A DNA stretch of 64,000 nt from assembly GCA_031556065.1 (NCBI GenBank), contig JAVBTR010000002.1, positions 1 to 64,000 of the forward strand, read 5' to 3'. The DNA comes from JAVBTR01 sp031556065. Its GTDB lineage: Bacteria; Bacillota; Clostridia; Christensenellales; Aristaeellaceae. Made by a program: the position numbers and the translations under genes. Shown here one piece after another: positions 25,926 through 34,667 of this stretch. The number at the start of each line of letters is the position of its first letter. Position 1 is the first letter of the stretch. Under the pieces are notes generated by a model that was given only the letters and a program-made list of their open reading frames with translations, was not told where the DNA came from and made no database searches.

Positions 25926-26611
25926 AAACCATTGTTGCGATAGGTGCGCATACAGGCGACGCACAATTAACCAGCGGACTGCTTCTGGCTAAACACGCCA
26001 TGGCGGGGGATAAGATCGTAACCATCGATTTAACTGCCGGGGAACGTGGTTGTCCACCCGATCGGACAGTAGAGACCTTTCGCCAAGAGAACGTGGCCAG
26101 CGCAAAAGCGTTTGCCACCCTTTTAGGCGGCGAAAGCTATGTACTGAATACCCCAGATGGAGAGCTTGTGCATACCAAAGAAGCCGCGCTTGAACTGGCG
26201 GACATTCTAAGGCGGGTACAGGCGGATGCAGTATTGTACCATTGGAAAAACAGCTTGCATAAGGACCATGAAGCAGCGCACCAAATCACCACGGACGCCA
26301 TTTTTTACGCCTCTTTGGCTTCCTTTCCCCACCAGCTTCAAAGAGCGCCTATTAAGCGCATGCTGTACGCTGAAAACTGGGAGGATTCGGAAGATTTTAA
26401 ACCCTATTGCTATTTTGATGTAACAGAGGCATTCCCACTTTGGAAAGAAGGGATCTGCAAGCTGTGGCTTACGGAAAACAGCCGGGATTTTAAATATCTG
26501 CGCTATTACGATGCCCTGAGCATTACCCGAGGATGCCTAATACGAAAAGAGCGCGCGGTGGCCTTTGGGGTAGCCGAATACGCCAAGAAAATAGTACAGG
26601 AAAGCTTATAA
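25922..26611 (+). CDS. PIG-L-family deacetylase (LmbE-like)
   Basis: A 229-residue zinc-dependent N-deacetylase. IGAHTGDAQLTSG is the family's A-H-P-D-D-E-like metal motif in variant form, and HKDHEAAH is the second His motif. TAGERGCPPDR fits the conserved Thr-x-Gly-Glu stretch. Relatives deacetylate GlcNAc-containing small molecules or glycans. The start ATG overlaps the stop of the transposase fragment as ATGA, so translation may be coupled to the remnant. With a broken GlcNAc-kinase-like gene upstream, an amino-sugar role is plausible. Confidence 0.8.
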   Translation: MKTIVAIGAHTGDAQLTSGLLLAKHAMAGDKIVTIDLTAGERGCPPDRTVETFRQENVASAKAFATLLGGESYVLNTPDGELVHTKEAALELADILRRVQADAVLYHWKNSLHKDHEAAHQITTDAIFYASLASFPHQLQRAPIKRMLYAENWEDSEDFKPYCYFDVTEAFPLWKEGICKLWLTENSRDFKYLRYYDALSITRGCLIRKERAVAFGVAEYAKKIVQESL

Positions 26612-26640
26612 TAAACCAAATCAGGCTTATACGCAATAAA

Positions 26641-26677
26641 AAACAAGCGCAATGGCATTCCCTCGCGCTTGTTTTTT
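26641..26677. terminator. Bidirectional terminator between the deacetylase and LacI genes
   Basis: AAACAAGCGC (26641-26650) pairs with GCGCTTGTTT (26665-26674), with a 14-base loop; a T-run follows on the plus strand and an A-run precedes, so it can stop transcription from both convergent genes. Confidence 0.8.
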
Positions 26678-26681
26678 TGCG

Positions 26682-27686
26682 TTATGTGGTTTCGTTAGGG
26701 ATTACCTCCGGCAAAGTAAGAAAGCTTTGCACCTGCAGGGCAGGGTTTTTCATCATTCGCAAAAGCAGCTTGGCAGCTTCGCAGCCCATATCGTACACAT
26801 TGATATGCACCAATGAAGGCACCGGCAAAAGCGCGTTTGAATAAGGGTATCGATCAAAGGTGATCACCGCCAGCTCTTTAGGAATCTTTACCTCCAACTC
26901 TCCGGCAGCCTTGTATACCCCGGCTGCGATCAGGTTACTGGCACAGACAACCGCTTCTGGTTTTCTTTCTTTAATGAGCTGTGCCGCCGCTGCCACGCTA
27001 CCAGCATAATCCCCGCCAGTATACCCTATCGGCGCGTTTTCCCAATCCAGCCCATATTCTCTCAACGCCCTGCAGAACCCCTGTAAACGCATCCTTGATA
27101 TGTCTTCCCCCTCTTGTCCTGCCAAAAAGGCCACCTGTTTATAGCCCCGTTCCAATAAATGCTCCGTAGCCAATTGCCCCGCTAATATATGGTTGCTGTC
27201 GATCCAGCATAAACGGGTATCAAACCCCGAGTGGCCAATAACAATATGGGGAAATGCCCTTTTAATAAGCAGCGAAGCCACAGGCTTGCTGATGGCTGCC
27301 CCATGAATAATAACCCCGTCCGCCTCCTTTTGCAGTATGACCTTCTGGGCAGAAGCCCCCTGTTCTTTATCCCCCGATACATCTACCAGGGAAAGGGAAT
27401 ACCCCTTTGCGCTTAAGGTGTTTTGTGCACCGCAAAGAATTTCAAACATGTGAGGGTTTTCAAAAGCCTCCCCCTGGCGAAGATTGGCCAGGAAGGCAAT
27501 GTTGCGGGTGTTCTTCCGCGCCAGACCCGCTGCATGGCTATTTGGCGCATAGTTGAGTCTTTCCATTACATCCCGTACCTTTATAGCCGTTCCCTGGGAA
27601 ATGCTTGGGATATGGTTGATAACTTTGGAAACCGTGGCAATGGAAACCCCTGCTTCCCGAGCAATATCTTTAATCGTAACAGCCAT
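26682..27686 (-). CDS. LacI-family transcriptional regulator
   Basis: A 334-residue regulator. The N-terminal helix-turn-helix reads TIKDIAREAGVSIATVSKVI, followed by the hinge helix and a sugar-binding core (IAFLANLRQGEAF, then VICASNLIAAGVYK-like region near 240). GGGAGGAC precedes the start. It is divergent from the maltodextrin-type importer genes, 194 bases apart, so it probably represses them and is released by a sugar ligand. The ligand is not readable from sequence. Confidence 0.9.
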   Translation of the reverse strand: MAVTIKDIAREAGVSIATVSKVINHIPSISQGTAIKVRDVMERLNYAPNSHAAGLARKNTRNIAFLANLRQGEAFENPHMFEILCGAQNTLSAKGYSLSLVDVSGDKEQGASAQKVILQKEADGVIIHGAAISKPVASLLIKRAFPHIVIGHSGFDTRLCWIDSNHILAGQLATEHLLERGYKQVAFLAGQEGEDISRMRLQGFCRALREYGLDWENAPIGYTGGDYAGSVAAAAQLIKERKPEAVVCASNLIAAGVYKAAGELEVKIPKELAVITFDRYPYSNALLPVPSLVHINVYDMGCEAAKLLLRMMKNPALQVQSFLTLPEVIPNETT

Positions 27687-27715
27687 GAGCAGTCCTCCCG
27701 AACGCTTTTCCCCAT

Positions 27716-27743
27716 AGTATAACGTTTACCCATTTTTTGCAAC
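27716..27743 (-). promoter_or_regulatory. Promoter and possible operator of the LacI gene
   Basis: On the minus strand, TTGCAA (27738-27743) and TATACT (27716-27721) are 16 bases apart. AACGTT (27721-27726), a typical LacI-family half-site centre, overlaps the -10 box, which suggests autoregulation. Confidence 0.5.
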
Positions 27744-27762
27744 CCTTTTTGGTCTTTCGCCA

Positions 27763-27792
27763 TTGACAGCCTGAATCTTGCAGTGCTAATAT
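27763..27792 (+). promoter_or_regulatory. Promoter of the importer operon
   Basis: TTGACA (27763-27768) and TAATAT (27787-27792), 18 bases apart, lie 89 bases upstream of the solute-binding protein start. Confidence 0.7.
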
Positions 27793-27807
27793 GTGCATAT
27801 AAGATAG

Positions 27808-27826
27808 AAAACAGCGCTGGTTTTCA
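27808..27826 (+). promoter_or_regulatory. Possible LacI-type operator downstream of the importer promoter
   Basis: GAAAACAGCGCTGGTTTTC is an imperfect palindrome (6-base arms around a central AGCGCTG) about 15 bases downstream of the -10 box. That is the usual place for repressor binding. Its centre differs from AACGTT near the LacI gene promoter, so one or both assignments may be wrong. Confidence 0.45.
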
Positions 27827-27880
27827 TATTCTTTTAAAGAAAACGCTATCCTAATACAACCATTTCAGGAGGAATTTCGC

Positions 27881-29080
27881 ATGAAACGTTTTACCGCGAT
27901 TCTGCTCACACTGGTTCTTTCTTTCGGCCTTACCACGTCCTTCGCCCAAGCCGATACCATTGCTGTCTGGCACGACTGTGACGCAGGCATTGTTGCCACC
28001 ATGGAAGCAACCGTCAACAAGCTTCTTCAAGGGCAAAACCTGCAGGTTCAATTCGAAAAGAAATCCAATCTCACAGACCAATTGAAGCTCTACGGCAATG
28101 ATCCTGTTAACGGGCCAGACCTGTACTTTTTCGCCCATGACAGCGTGGGTACCTTTGCCGCTATGGGTATTCTGGCCCCAGTAACCGACCTTCTTTCCCA
28201 AGACGACATGGCGGATTTGATCCCCATGACAATGAAAGCCGGCACTGTATACGGGAATCAATACCTTTTGCCTGTGTACTACGAAACCCTTTTGTTCATG
28301 TACAACAAGGCGCTATGGCAAAACGATCTCCCCACCACCACCGAAGAGCTCTACGATTATATGGTAGCCAATACCGATACCTCTGCCGGTACCTATGCCC
28401 TGGTAAACCAGCATTCCAATGCCTATAACGTGGCTCCCTTCCTGTTTGGCTTCGGCGCTTCCATTATTGATGAAAACGCCCAGCCCGGCCTTGATTCTAA
28501 AGAAATGCAAGCTGCCCTCACCTACAATAAGAAGTTTGCCGCCCTTGAAGCCGACGGGGATTACAACACCGTTACCACCTTGTTCAACGAGCAAAAGGCC
28601 GCAGCCATTATTGGCGGCCCTTGGCTGGTGTCTGGTATCAACGCAGCAGGCATTGATCTGGGCATCTGCTCTTTGGCCCAGTTCAAGCTGCCCAACGGCA
28701 ACGGCCTTTCCCCCTTCTCTGGTGTACAGAGCCTTGGGGTTTTAAAGTACGCAGCAGAAGCCAAGAAAGAAGAACTGGCGAAGGTTTTAAAAGCCTTTAC
28801 CGATCCTTCCGTTGGCATCGCCCTGGCCAAATCTTCCAACTGCGCCCCCGCCAACATTAAAGCCTACGAGGATGCAGACGTAGCTTCCAACGAAATGATT
28901 ATGGCCATCAAGGCCACGGCGGAAACCGCTCAGCCCATGCCCAACATTCCCGAAATGGGTGCCATGTGGGGCCCTGCGGAAACCATGCTTGTAAGTGTGA
29001 ACCAATCTGGCATTTCTGTGGAGGAAGCCACGGCAAAAGCCCAGGCAGCCGCTTTGCAGGCCATTGCAGATATGCAATAG
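27881..29080 (+). CDS. Extracellular sugar-binding protein of a maltodextrin-type ABC importer
   Basis: A 399-residue protein of the MalE class. The signal peptide (KRFTAILLTLVLSFGLTTSF) ends AQA-DT and has no lipobox Cys, so it would be cut by signal peptidase I and not lipid-anchored. This is unusual for a Gram-positive binding protein. The remainder has the two-lobe pattern with YLLPVYYETLLFMYNKALW. It is followed by two permease genes and a GH13 gene, so maltodextrins are the likely ligand. No ATPase gene lies nearby; a shared MsmX-type ATPase is probable. Confidence 0.85.
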   Translation: MKRFTAILLTLVLSFGLTTSFAQADTIAVWHDCDAGIVATMEATVNKLLQGQNLQVQFEKKSNLTDQLKLYGNDPVNGPDLYFFAHDSVGTFAAMGILAPVTDLLSQDDMADLIPMTMKAGTVYGNQYLLPVYYETLLFMYNKALWQNDLPTTTEELYDYMVANTDTSAGTYALVNQHSNAYNVAPFLFGFGASIIDENAQPGLDSKEMQAALTYNKKFAALEADGDYNTVTTLFNEQKAAAIIGGPWLVSGINAAGIDLGICSLAQFKLPNGNGLSPFSGVQSLGVLKYAAEAKKEELAKVLKAFTDPSVGIALAKSSNCAPANIKAYEDADVASNEMIMAIKATAETAQPMPNIPEMGAMWGPAETMLVSVNQSGISVEEATAKAQAAALQAIADMQ

Positions 29081-29098
29081 AACTGCGAGCTATTCCTA

Positions 29099-29128
29099 CG
29101 AGGGCGGCAAACCGCCGCCCTCGCTTTT
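29099..29128 (+). terminator. Hairpin between binding protein and permease genes (attenuator)
   Basis: Ten base pairs (CGAGGGCGGC with GCCGCCCTCG) close a five-base AAACC loop and CTTTT follows. This arrangement is common after binding protein genes and lowers permease relative to binding protein. Confidence 0.75.
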
Positions 29129-29149
29129 AAAGTGAGGTGCGTATACGAT

Positions 29150-30034
29150 ATGAACAAGAAAAAGCTGCTGCCATGGCTGTACGCTTTCCCCGCCCTGGGT
29201 CTTGTAATGGTTGTGGTGGTTTTTCCCATTTTGTATACGGGCTATATTTCTCTGACCAACATGAACTTGTTCCACTGGTTCGATTTTAAAGTGATTGGTT
29301 TGAGCAACTATGAACGAGCCTTGTTTAAGCTGGATTCAGGCTTTCTTTCCGCCCTTAGCACCACCCTTTTATGGACTGGTGTCAACATGGTTTTACAGTT
29401 AACCATTTCCTTTTTTCTGGCTTTAGGGCTAAATGTAAAGGGATTGAAACTGCGCAGGCTTTATAAAACCCTTTTAATGTTCCCTTGGGCCATGCCCGCT
29501 TATATTTCCATTATCCTTTGGCGAGTGGGCATGTTCAACACCGAGTTTGGCCTTTTGAACCAGTTTCTTTCCCGCTTTGGGTTTGAAAAAGTAAACTTTC
29601 TTTCCGCCAACATTCCCGCCTTTCTCTCCTGCCTGGCGCTGAATCTGTGGATGGCCCTGCCCTTTATGATTACCAACATGGATGGGGCTTTGCAGAGCAT
29701 TGATCAAAGCTGGTATGAAAGCGCCACCCTTGAAGGCGCAGGTTTTTTTAACAGGCACCTTCAGATTACCGTTCCGGCCCTAAAGCCTATTATTGCCCCT
29801 GCCGCTATTATGACTACCTTCACCACCTTTAAGCAGTTTGATATTATCTACCTTTTAACCATGCAAAAAGGGGCTCTTACCGGGGCCACAGTGCAAACGG
29901 TGATCACCTATACCTACAACAACGCCTTTGTATCCAGTAACTACGGCCTTTCCGCAGCGGTATCCATGCTTATTTTCGGCATCATCATTCTGTTTTCTCT
30001 GGGAACCAACCGTACCTTGAAGGAGGAATATTGA
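29150..30034 (+). CDS. ABC transporter permease, MalF-like
   Basis: A 294-residue integral membrane protein with six predicted helices and the EAA-type loop (SWYESATLEGAGFFNRHLQI) that contacts the ATPase. It resembles MalF-type permeases that lack the large MalF periplasmic domain. ATG 29150 is preferred over a GTG at 29132 because AGGTG lies ten bases upstream. It overlaps the next gene by one base (TGATG). Confidence 0.85.
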   Translation: MNKKKLLPWLYAFPALGLVMVVVVFPILYTGYISLTNMNLFHWFDFKVIGLSNYERALFKLDSGFLSALSTTLLWTGVNMVLQLTISFFLALGLNVKGLKLRRLYKTLLMFPWAMPAYISIILWRVGMFNTEFGLLNQFLSRFGFEKVNFLSANIPAFLSCLALNLWMALPFMITNMDGALQSIDQSWYESATLEGAGFFNRHLQITVPALKPIIAPAAIMTTFTTFKQFDIIYLLTMQKGALTGATVQTVITYTYNNAFVSSNYGLSAAVSMLIFGIIILFSLGTNRTLKEEY

Positions 30035-30876
30035 TGTCTAAAAAGCTTAAACGGTTTTTCGGTCTGGGAGCGCTGAATCTGTTTTATATTCTCCTTTGCC
30101 TTTTCACCCTGGTACCCGTCTTTTACGCGGTAACCCTTTCCTTTTCAGGCAGCGGAGCCGCCCTTTCATCCACGTTTTCGTTTATTCCGAAAAACCCTAC
30201 CCTTTCTAACTACCGGGCCATCCTAGTAGATAAACCATTTCTACGTTGGTTTGGTAACTCGCTTTTGCTTTCGGGCTGTACCATGGTGCTGGCCATCGGC
30301 TGCGGGGTTTTTGCGGCTTACGGGTTTTCCCGCTACCGGTTTCGGGGGCGCAATGCCGTTTTAAAAGGTTTGCTGATTCTAAACGCCTTCCCCCAGATTC
30401 TATCGTTGTTCGCATTGTTCAGGCTGCTTAAAACCATGGGCATGCTCAACCAATACCCGGGGCTGATTATCATCTACGCGGGAGGAATGTGCGTATTTAG
30501 CATCTGGAACCTAAAGGGCTATTTCGATTCCATTCCCGTAGAAATCGAGGAAGCCTCTAAAATAGATGGGGCAACGGATTTAAAAATGATTTTTCGGATT
30601 ATTCTGCCCTTGGCCCGCCCAGCCATTATTGTTACTTGCGTGATGGTATTAATCAGCGTCTGGAACGAATATCTATTTGCCACCACCTTCTTAATTAACC
30701 GGGAAACCTATTCCCTGGCCGGTGGCCTTTACCAAATGCAAACAAACGATTACAGCCGGAACTGGCCCATGTTTTCAGCAGCCTCTGTGCTTGTCAGCGT
30801 GCCAGTCTTATTAATCTTTTTCGCCATACAAAAACACATGGTTTCCGGCCTTACCGCAGGGGGCGTCAAAGGCTAA
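30034..30876 (+). CDS. ABC transporter permease, MalG-like
   Basis: A 280-residue permease with six predicted helices. EEASKIDGATDLKMIFRIIL is the EAA motif. AAGGAGG is seven bases before ATG 30034. It pairs with the preceding MalF-like permease to form the channel for the sugar importer; the pair is typical of CUT1-type importers. Confidence 0.9.
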   Translation: MSKKLKRFFGLGALNLFYILLCLFTLVPVFYAVTLSFSGSGAALSSTFSFIPKNPTLSNYRAILVDKPFLRWFGNSLLLSGCTMVLAIGCGVFAAYGFSRYRFRGRNAVLKGLLILNAFPQILSLFALFRLLKTMGMLNQYPGLIIIYAGGMCVFSIWNLKGYFDSIPVEIEEASKIDGATDLKMIFRIILPLARPAIIVTCVMVLISVWNEYLFATTFLINRETYSLAGGLYQMQTNDYSRNWPMFSAASVLVSVPVLLIFFAIQKHMVSGLTAGGVKG

Positions 30877-30903
30877 AACCAGCTTACAAGGAGATATATT
30901 TTT

Positions 30904-32652
30904 ATGATTCAACGGGAAGCAATTTTGCACATTCCCCTGTCCCAGTATGCCTTCGCGGAAGGCGTGGGCCAGCTTACCATCCGCCTTCGCGCAGCCTTAG
31001 GCAATCTTTCTTCCTGCACCCTTTTCTATGGAGATAGGGCCAACGCAGGCCCTAGTGCCTCCACCGAGCCGCTTCAAATGGCCATTCTTGCTTCCGATGA
31101 TTTGCATGATTATTGGGAGGTGCGCCTTTGCGCAGACTTTGACCGGGTATATTACTATTTCAAGCTTCACTCTGGCAGTGAAAGCCTTTACTATTACGCG
31201 GATTTGTTTTCAAAAGAACTGCCCTTTTCTATGGTGAATGGCCGCGTTTCCCCAGCCATCAGCGAATATTACCAATACCCTGTTACCCTGCGTACAGAGC
31301 TGGCCAGGGTACCCAACTGGCTAAAAAACGCTGTTATGTACCAAATCTTCCCCGACAGTTTTGCCACAGGCCGTGAAACCCTTAATACGCAAAGCAAAGC
31401 CATCCCGCTTTCCGATGGGCACGTAAGCCGTTCCCGTCTTGGAGGCACCCTGGAGGGCATCCGGCAAAGCCTTGATTATATCCAATCCTTAGGCGCTACC
31501 TGCCTGTACCTGAACCCGGTTTTCATTGCCAAGGCTTACCATAAATACGATACCCTGGATTATTTTCATATTGACCCCTGTATGGGCACCGAAGAAGATT
31601 TCGATGCCCTGGTAACAGAAGTTCACCACCGGGGCATGCGCATTTTGCTAGACGGTGTTTTTAACCACTGCAGCAGCGACTTTTTTGCCTTTCAGGATGT
31701 GGTAAAAAACGGCCCCACCTCCCCTTATACGGACTGGTTCTATCACGTGGAATTCCCTGTCCGCATACCAAAAAGCTCAGAAGAATCCCCCAACTATGCC
31801 TGCTTCGCCTATGTAGGAGAAATGCCAAAGCTGAACACTGCCAACGAAGAGGTTCAGGCTTATTTCGCCAAGGTGGGCCGTTATTGGGTGGAGCAGCGCC
31901 ATGTGGATGGCTGGCGGCTGGATGTGGCCAACGAAGTGAGCCGGGATTTCTGGCGGCTTTACCGAAAAGAGGTCCGCGCCGCCAACCCGGAAGCCGTGCT
32001 GATCGGTGAGGTGTGGGAAAACGCCGAAACCTGGCTGCGGGGCGATATGCTGGATTCCGCCATGAATTATGACTTTCTTCGCCACTGCCGGGATTTTTTC
32101 GCTACGGAATCTATCAACGCTAAAACCTTTCATAATAGGGTCACCAATATGCTATTACGCTACCCCAACCAGCTTGTTCAGGGGCAAATGAACCTTCTGG
32201 ACAGCCACGATGTTCCCAGATTTTTAACCTTGTGCACAGGGGATAAGCGCAGGCATCGGCTGGCAGTGCTGTTCCAAATGCTGTGTCCTGGTGCTCCCAG
32301 CATCTATTATGGGGATGAACAGGCCATGACAGGCGACACGGAAGTCCAATACCGGGCACCTATGCCTTGGGCTTCACGGGAGCATGAGCACGAAGCCTTT
32401 TTCCGCCAAGCGCTGGCTTTGCGCAGGTTGTCCGTTTGCTTGAAGGGCGATTACCGCTGGTTATCCACCCCCAAAAACAGCCGTTTATACGCTTTTTCCC
32501 GTAATGAAAACAGCACCTGCCTTCAAGCATATTTAAACGCCGGGCCCGATGCTGTTGAAATGACGCCAGAAGCAAATGTTACTGTGCTGTTGGCTCAAGG
32601 TTTTAAAGATAACAAGCTGGACGGCTATGGCTATTTGGTTTATACCAGATAA
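30904..32652 (+). CDS. Neopullulanase/cyclomaltodextrinase-type alpha-glycosidase (GH13)
   Basis: A 582-residue enzyme. An N-terminal beta domain (about residues 1-130, CBM34-like) precedes the TIM barrel starting at AVMYQIFPDSFATG. Conserved regions are DGVFNHC, GWRLDVANEV (nucleophile Asp), LIGEVWENAE (acid/base Glu) and NLLDSHDVPRF (transition-state Asp). It has no signal peptide, so it hydrolyses imported maltodextrins or cyclodextrins in the cytoplasm, completing the importer operon. The final 13 bases overlap the convergent gene that ends at 32640. Confidence 0.9.
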   Translation: MIQREAILHIPLSQYAFAEGVGQLTIRLRAALGNLSSCTLFYGDRANAGPSASTEPLQMAILASDDLHDYWEVRLCADFDRVYYYFKLHSGSESLYYYADLFSKELPFSMVNGRVSPAISEYYQYPVTLRTELARVPNWLKNAVMYQIFPDSFATGRETLNTQSKAIPLSDGHVSRSRLGGTLEGIRQSLDYIQSLGATCLYLNPVFIAKAYHKYDTLDYFHIDPCMGTEEDFDALVTEVHHRGMRILLDGVFNHCSSDFFAFQDVVKNGPTSPYTDWFYHVEFPVRIPKSSEESPNYACFAYVGEMPKLNTANEEVQAYFAKVGRYWVEQRHVDGWRLDVANEVSRDFWRLYRKEVRAANPEAVLIGEVWENAETWLRGDMLDSAMNYDFLRHCRDFFATESINAKTFHNRVTNMLLRYPNQLVQGQMNLLDSHDVPRFLTLCTGDKRRHRLAVLFQMLCPGAPSIYYGDEQAMTGDTEVQYRAPMPWASREHEHEAFFRQALALRRLSVCLKGDYRWLSTPKNSRLYAFSRNENSTCLQAYLNAGPDAVEMTPEANVTVLLAQGFKDNKLDGYGYLVYTR

Positions 32653-33125
32653 ATACCGTAGTCCAAAATGACGTCGCCCTTTTCATCCTTCTGAGTAAAG
32701 CGGGGGCAATTGTAGCGTTCAAAAAAACAGTTTTGACTTAAATCTTCCTTGTTGAACCTGTCCACACATTGCTCATGCATGCTATAAATACTGCCATCGT
32801 CTTCCCGACCTTTGATCCAGCAGATGCCCACATCGCTTTCGTTCAAATCAATGTCCTCATAGCCTTCCGGCACCGGTGTGCTCGCTGGCAAAAACATGCC
32901 AATCCAATATTCAAAATGGGGATAGCCGCGCATAAAGCCCAGATAGCCGTTTTCTACGGCCTTCATTTCACCAAGCTTTTCAAGCTGATTGAACCAGCCG
33001 TTTTGGAACCATTCCCCCCATTTGTGGCCGAAGCCGCCGTTTAGCCGGTCTTCTTCGGTGTAGCGCTTGCCAATAAAGCGCAGGGCAGGCAAATGCTCCT
33101 TGTAAACCTTTATAATCTCAGCCAT
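32640..33125 (-). CDS. GyrI/AraC effector-binding-like protein, small-molecule-binding domain
   Basis: A 161-residue stand-alone protein resembling the effector-binding domain of GyrI and AraC-type regulators (MAEIIKVYKEHLPALRFIGK, and FEYWIGMFLPASTPVPEGYE). It has no DNA-binding domain. AAAGGAGG lies before the ATG, and it follows the His-rich protein's gene directly. Such proteins bind hydrophobic or cationic small molecules; the ligand is unknown. Confidence 0.7.
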   Translation of the reverse strand: MAEIIKVYKEHLPALRFIGKRYTEEDRLNGGFGHKWGEWFQNGWFNQLEKLGEMKAVENGYLGFMRGYPHFEYWIGMFLPASTPVPEGYEDIDLNESDVGICWIKGREDDGSIYSMHEQCVDRFNKEDLSQNCFFERYNCPRFTQKDEKGDVILDYGIYLV

Positions 33126-33647
33126 TTACTTTCCTCCTTTGAGCATTTCATCCACCCAATTTTCACCCTTTTCCGTCAGGGTTATGCTGCCCAGTTCCAG
33201 ATCAGGGGTATCGAAGGCGGGATTAGGCCGCCTAGCCGCTTCTTCCGTGGTTTGAACAAAATAAGCGTACAGAGCAGAATTTTTATATTCCGCATAGGCA
33301 TAGTTGGCAATGGGGATATCGTAATCAAGGAAGATCAAATCCATGTTTTCCAGCTCTGAAAGCACTTTGCCCAAATCCTTTACCTGCTCCATGGTATCTT
33401 CTGTTGTGGCAAGATATACAGGTGCCAAGGCTACCATATAGCGGTCCTCATCGCCTTTTTTCAAAAGCGCAAAGGAGGCCACCGGCAAGCAATGGCGTTG
33501 GCGCAGGGCAAGCAAAATATCCACCTGAACAGGCGATATCCCCTCACGGACGGGCATGGCTGCGTGTTCATGGCCACAATGGCAGTGTTCACCCTGGTGG
33601 TGATGACGGCCGTGATCGCAGCCGCAGTATTCATCATGTTGATGCAT
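33126..33647 (-). CDS. Uncharacterised protein with His/Cys-rich N-terminus
   Basis: A 173-residue protein. The first 30 residues contain about ten His and four Cys (MHQHDEYCGCDHGRHHHQGE), a likely metal-binding or metal-storage tail. The rest resembles no family I recognise; it is acidic with LENMDLIFLDYDIPIANYAY in the middle. It is transcribed just upstream of the effector-binding-like protein and its promoter probably includes TATAAT on the minus strand at 33679-33684. Metal handling is inferred only from the tail. Confidence 0.65.
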   Translation of the reverse strand: MHQHDEYCGCDHGRHHHQGEHCHCGHEHAAMPVREGISPVQVDILLALRQRHCLPVASFALLKKGDEDRYMVALAPVYLATTEDTMEQVKDLGKVLSELENMDLIFLDYDIPIANYAYAEYKNSALYAYFVQTTEEAARRPNPAFDTPDLELGSITLTEKGENWVDEMLKGGK

Positions 33648-33756
33648 TTGAATATCCCCTCTCTTTTTGCCTGTTTCTATTATACACTAAATCATGCCAG
33701 AAGGAAATCCATCCTGGCCGCCGAAATCTACTTGTATGACATTTTAGGAGGCCTTT

Positions 33757-34644
33757 ATGCAAAATAATCATACAGGTGATGCCAACCAAATCACGCGAGA
33801 CTATTTCGATTCTTTGCTGGTAGAAATGCGGCAGATCGATTGCGGGATTCCCGATACGGGCTTTAAGCTTTTCGGTGAACATTTTAACACCCCCATTATG
33901 ATGGCCGCCCTTTCCCACCTGAACCAGTGCCGCGAGGACGGTATGGCCGAAATGGCCCGTGGCGCTTTGGCTGCTGGAGCAGTCAATTGGGCAGGCATGG
34001 GCGATAACCAAGAATTAAGCCACATTGTTGAAACCGGCGCCAAGACCATTAAAATAGTGAAGCCCTATGCAGATGAAGGGCTGCTGCTTTCCCAATTGCA
34101 TCACGCCCAAGCTGTGGGCTGCCTGGCTGTTGGCATCGATATCGACCATAGCTTTGATTCCCAGGGCCAGCACGATGTGGTGCTGGGTGCTCCCATGGTG
34201 CCCCTAAGCCAGAATACCATAGCCCGCTATGTAAAAGAAACGGATTTACCTTTTGTGATTAAAGGGGTTTTAAGCGTGCAGGACGCCATCAAATGCGCCG
34301 AAGCTGGGGTTTGCGCTATTGTGGTTTCCCATCATCACGGCATTATGAAATACGCTGTTCCCCCGCTTTATATGCTGCCTGCTATCCGCGAAGCCGTTGG
34401 CAGCGGCATGAAGATTTTTGTAGATTGCGGCGTGGATACAGGTTATGATGCCTTCAAGGCCCTGGCCTTAGGCGCGGATGCCGTTAGCGCAGGCCGGGTG
34501 ATCATGGGACCCCTCCACGATCAGGGTGCCCAGGGTGTGGAAGAAAAAATCGTCAAAATGACGCAGGAACTAGCCGGAATGATGGCCCGCACCTGCGCCA
34601 AAAGCTTAAAGGAAATTGATCCTTCTGTGATTCACCGGCTCTAG
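33757..34644 (+). CDS. Alpha-hydroxy-acid oxidoreductase-like FMN protein (short form)
   Basis: A 295-residue FMN-barrel protein. TPIMMAALSHLN, LPFVIKGVLSVQDAIKCAEA and IFVDCGVDTGYDAFKALALG (phosphate loop) are family hallmarks, as in lactate oxidase and glycolate oxidase. The usual S-N-H-G-G-R-Q catalytic motif reads SHHHGIMKYAVPP here, so the active Arg is missing. The length is about 60 residues shorter than normal. It may act on a different substrate or on none. AGGAGG precedes the ATG. Confidence 0.75.
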   Translation: MQNNHTGDANQITRDYFDSLLVEMRQIDCGIPDTGFKLFGEHFNTPIMMAALSHLNQCREDGMAEMARGALAAGAVNWAGMGDNQELSHIVETGAKTIKIVKPYADEGLLLSQLHHAQAVGCLAVGIDIDHSFDSQGQHDVVLGAPMVPLSQNTIARYVKETDLPFVIKGVLSVQDAIKCAEAGVCAIVVSHHHGIMKYAVPPLYMLPAIREAVGSGMKIFVDCGVDTGYDAFKALALGADAVSAGRVIMGPLHDQGAQGVEEKIVKMTQELAGMMARTCAKSLKEIDPSVIHRL

Positions 34645-34667
34645 GATGTGTTTCAGAACATGCCCAA

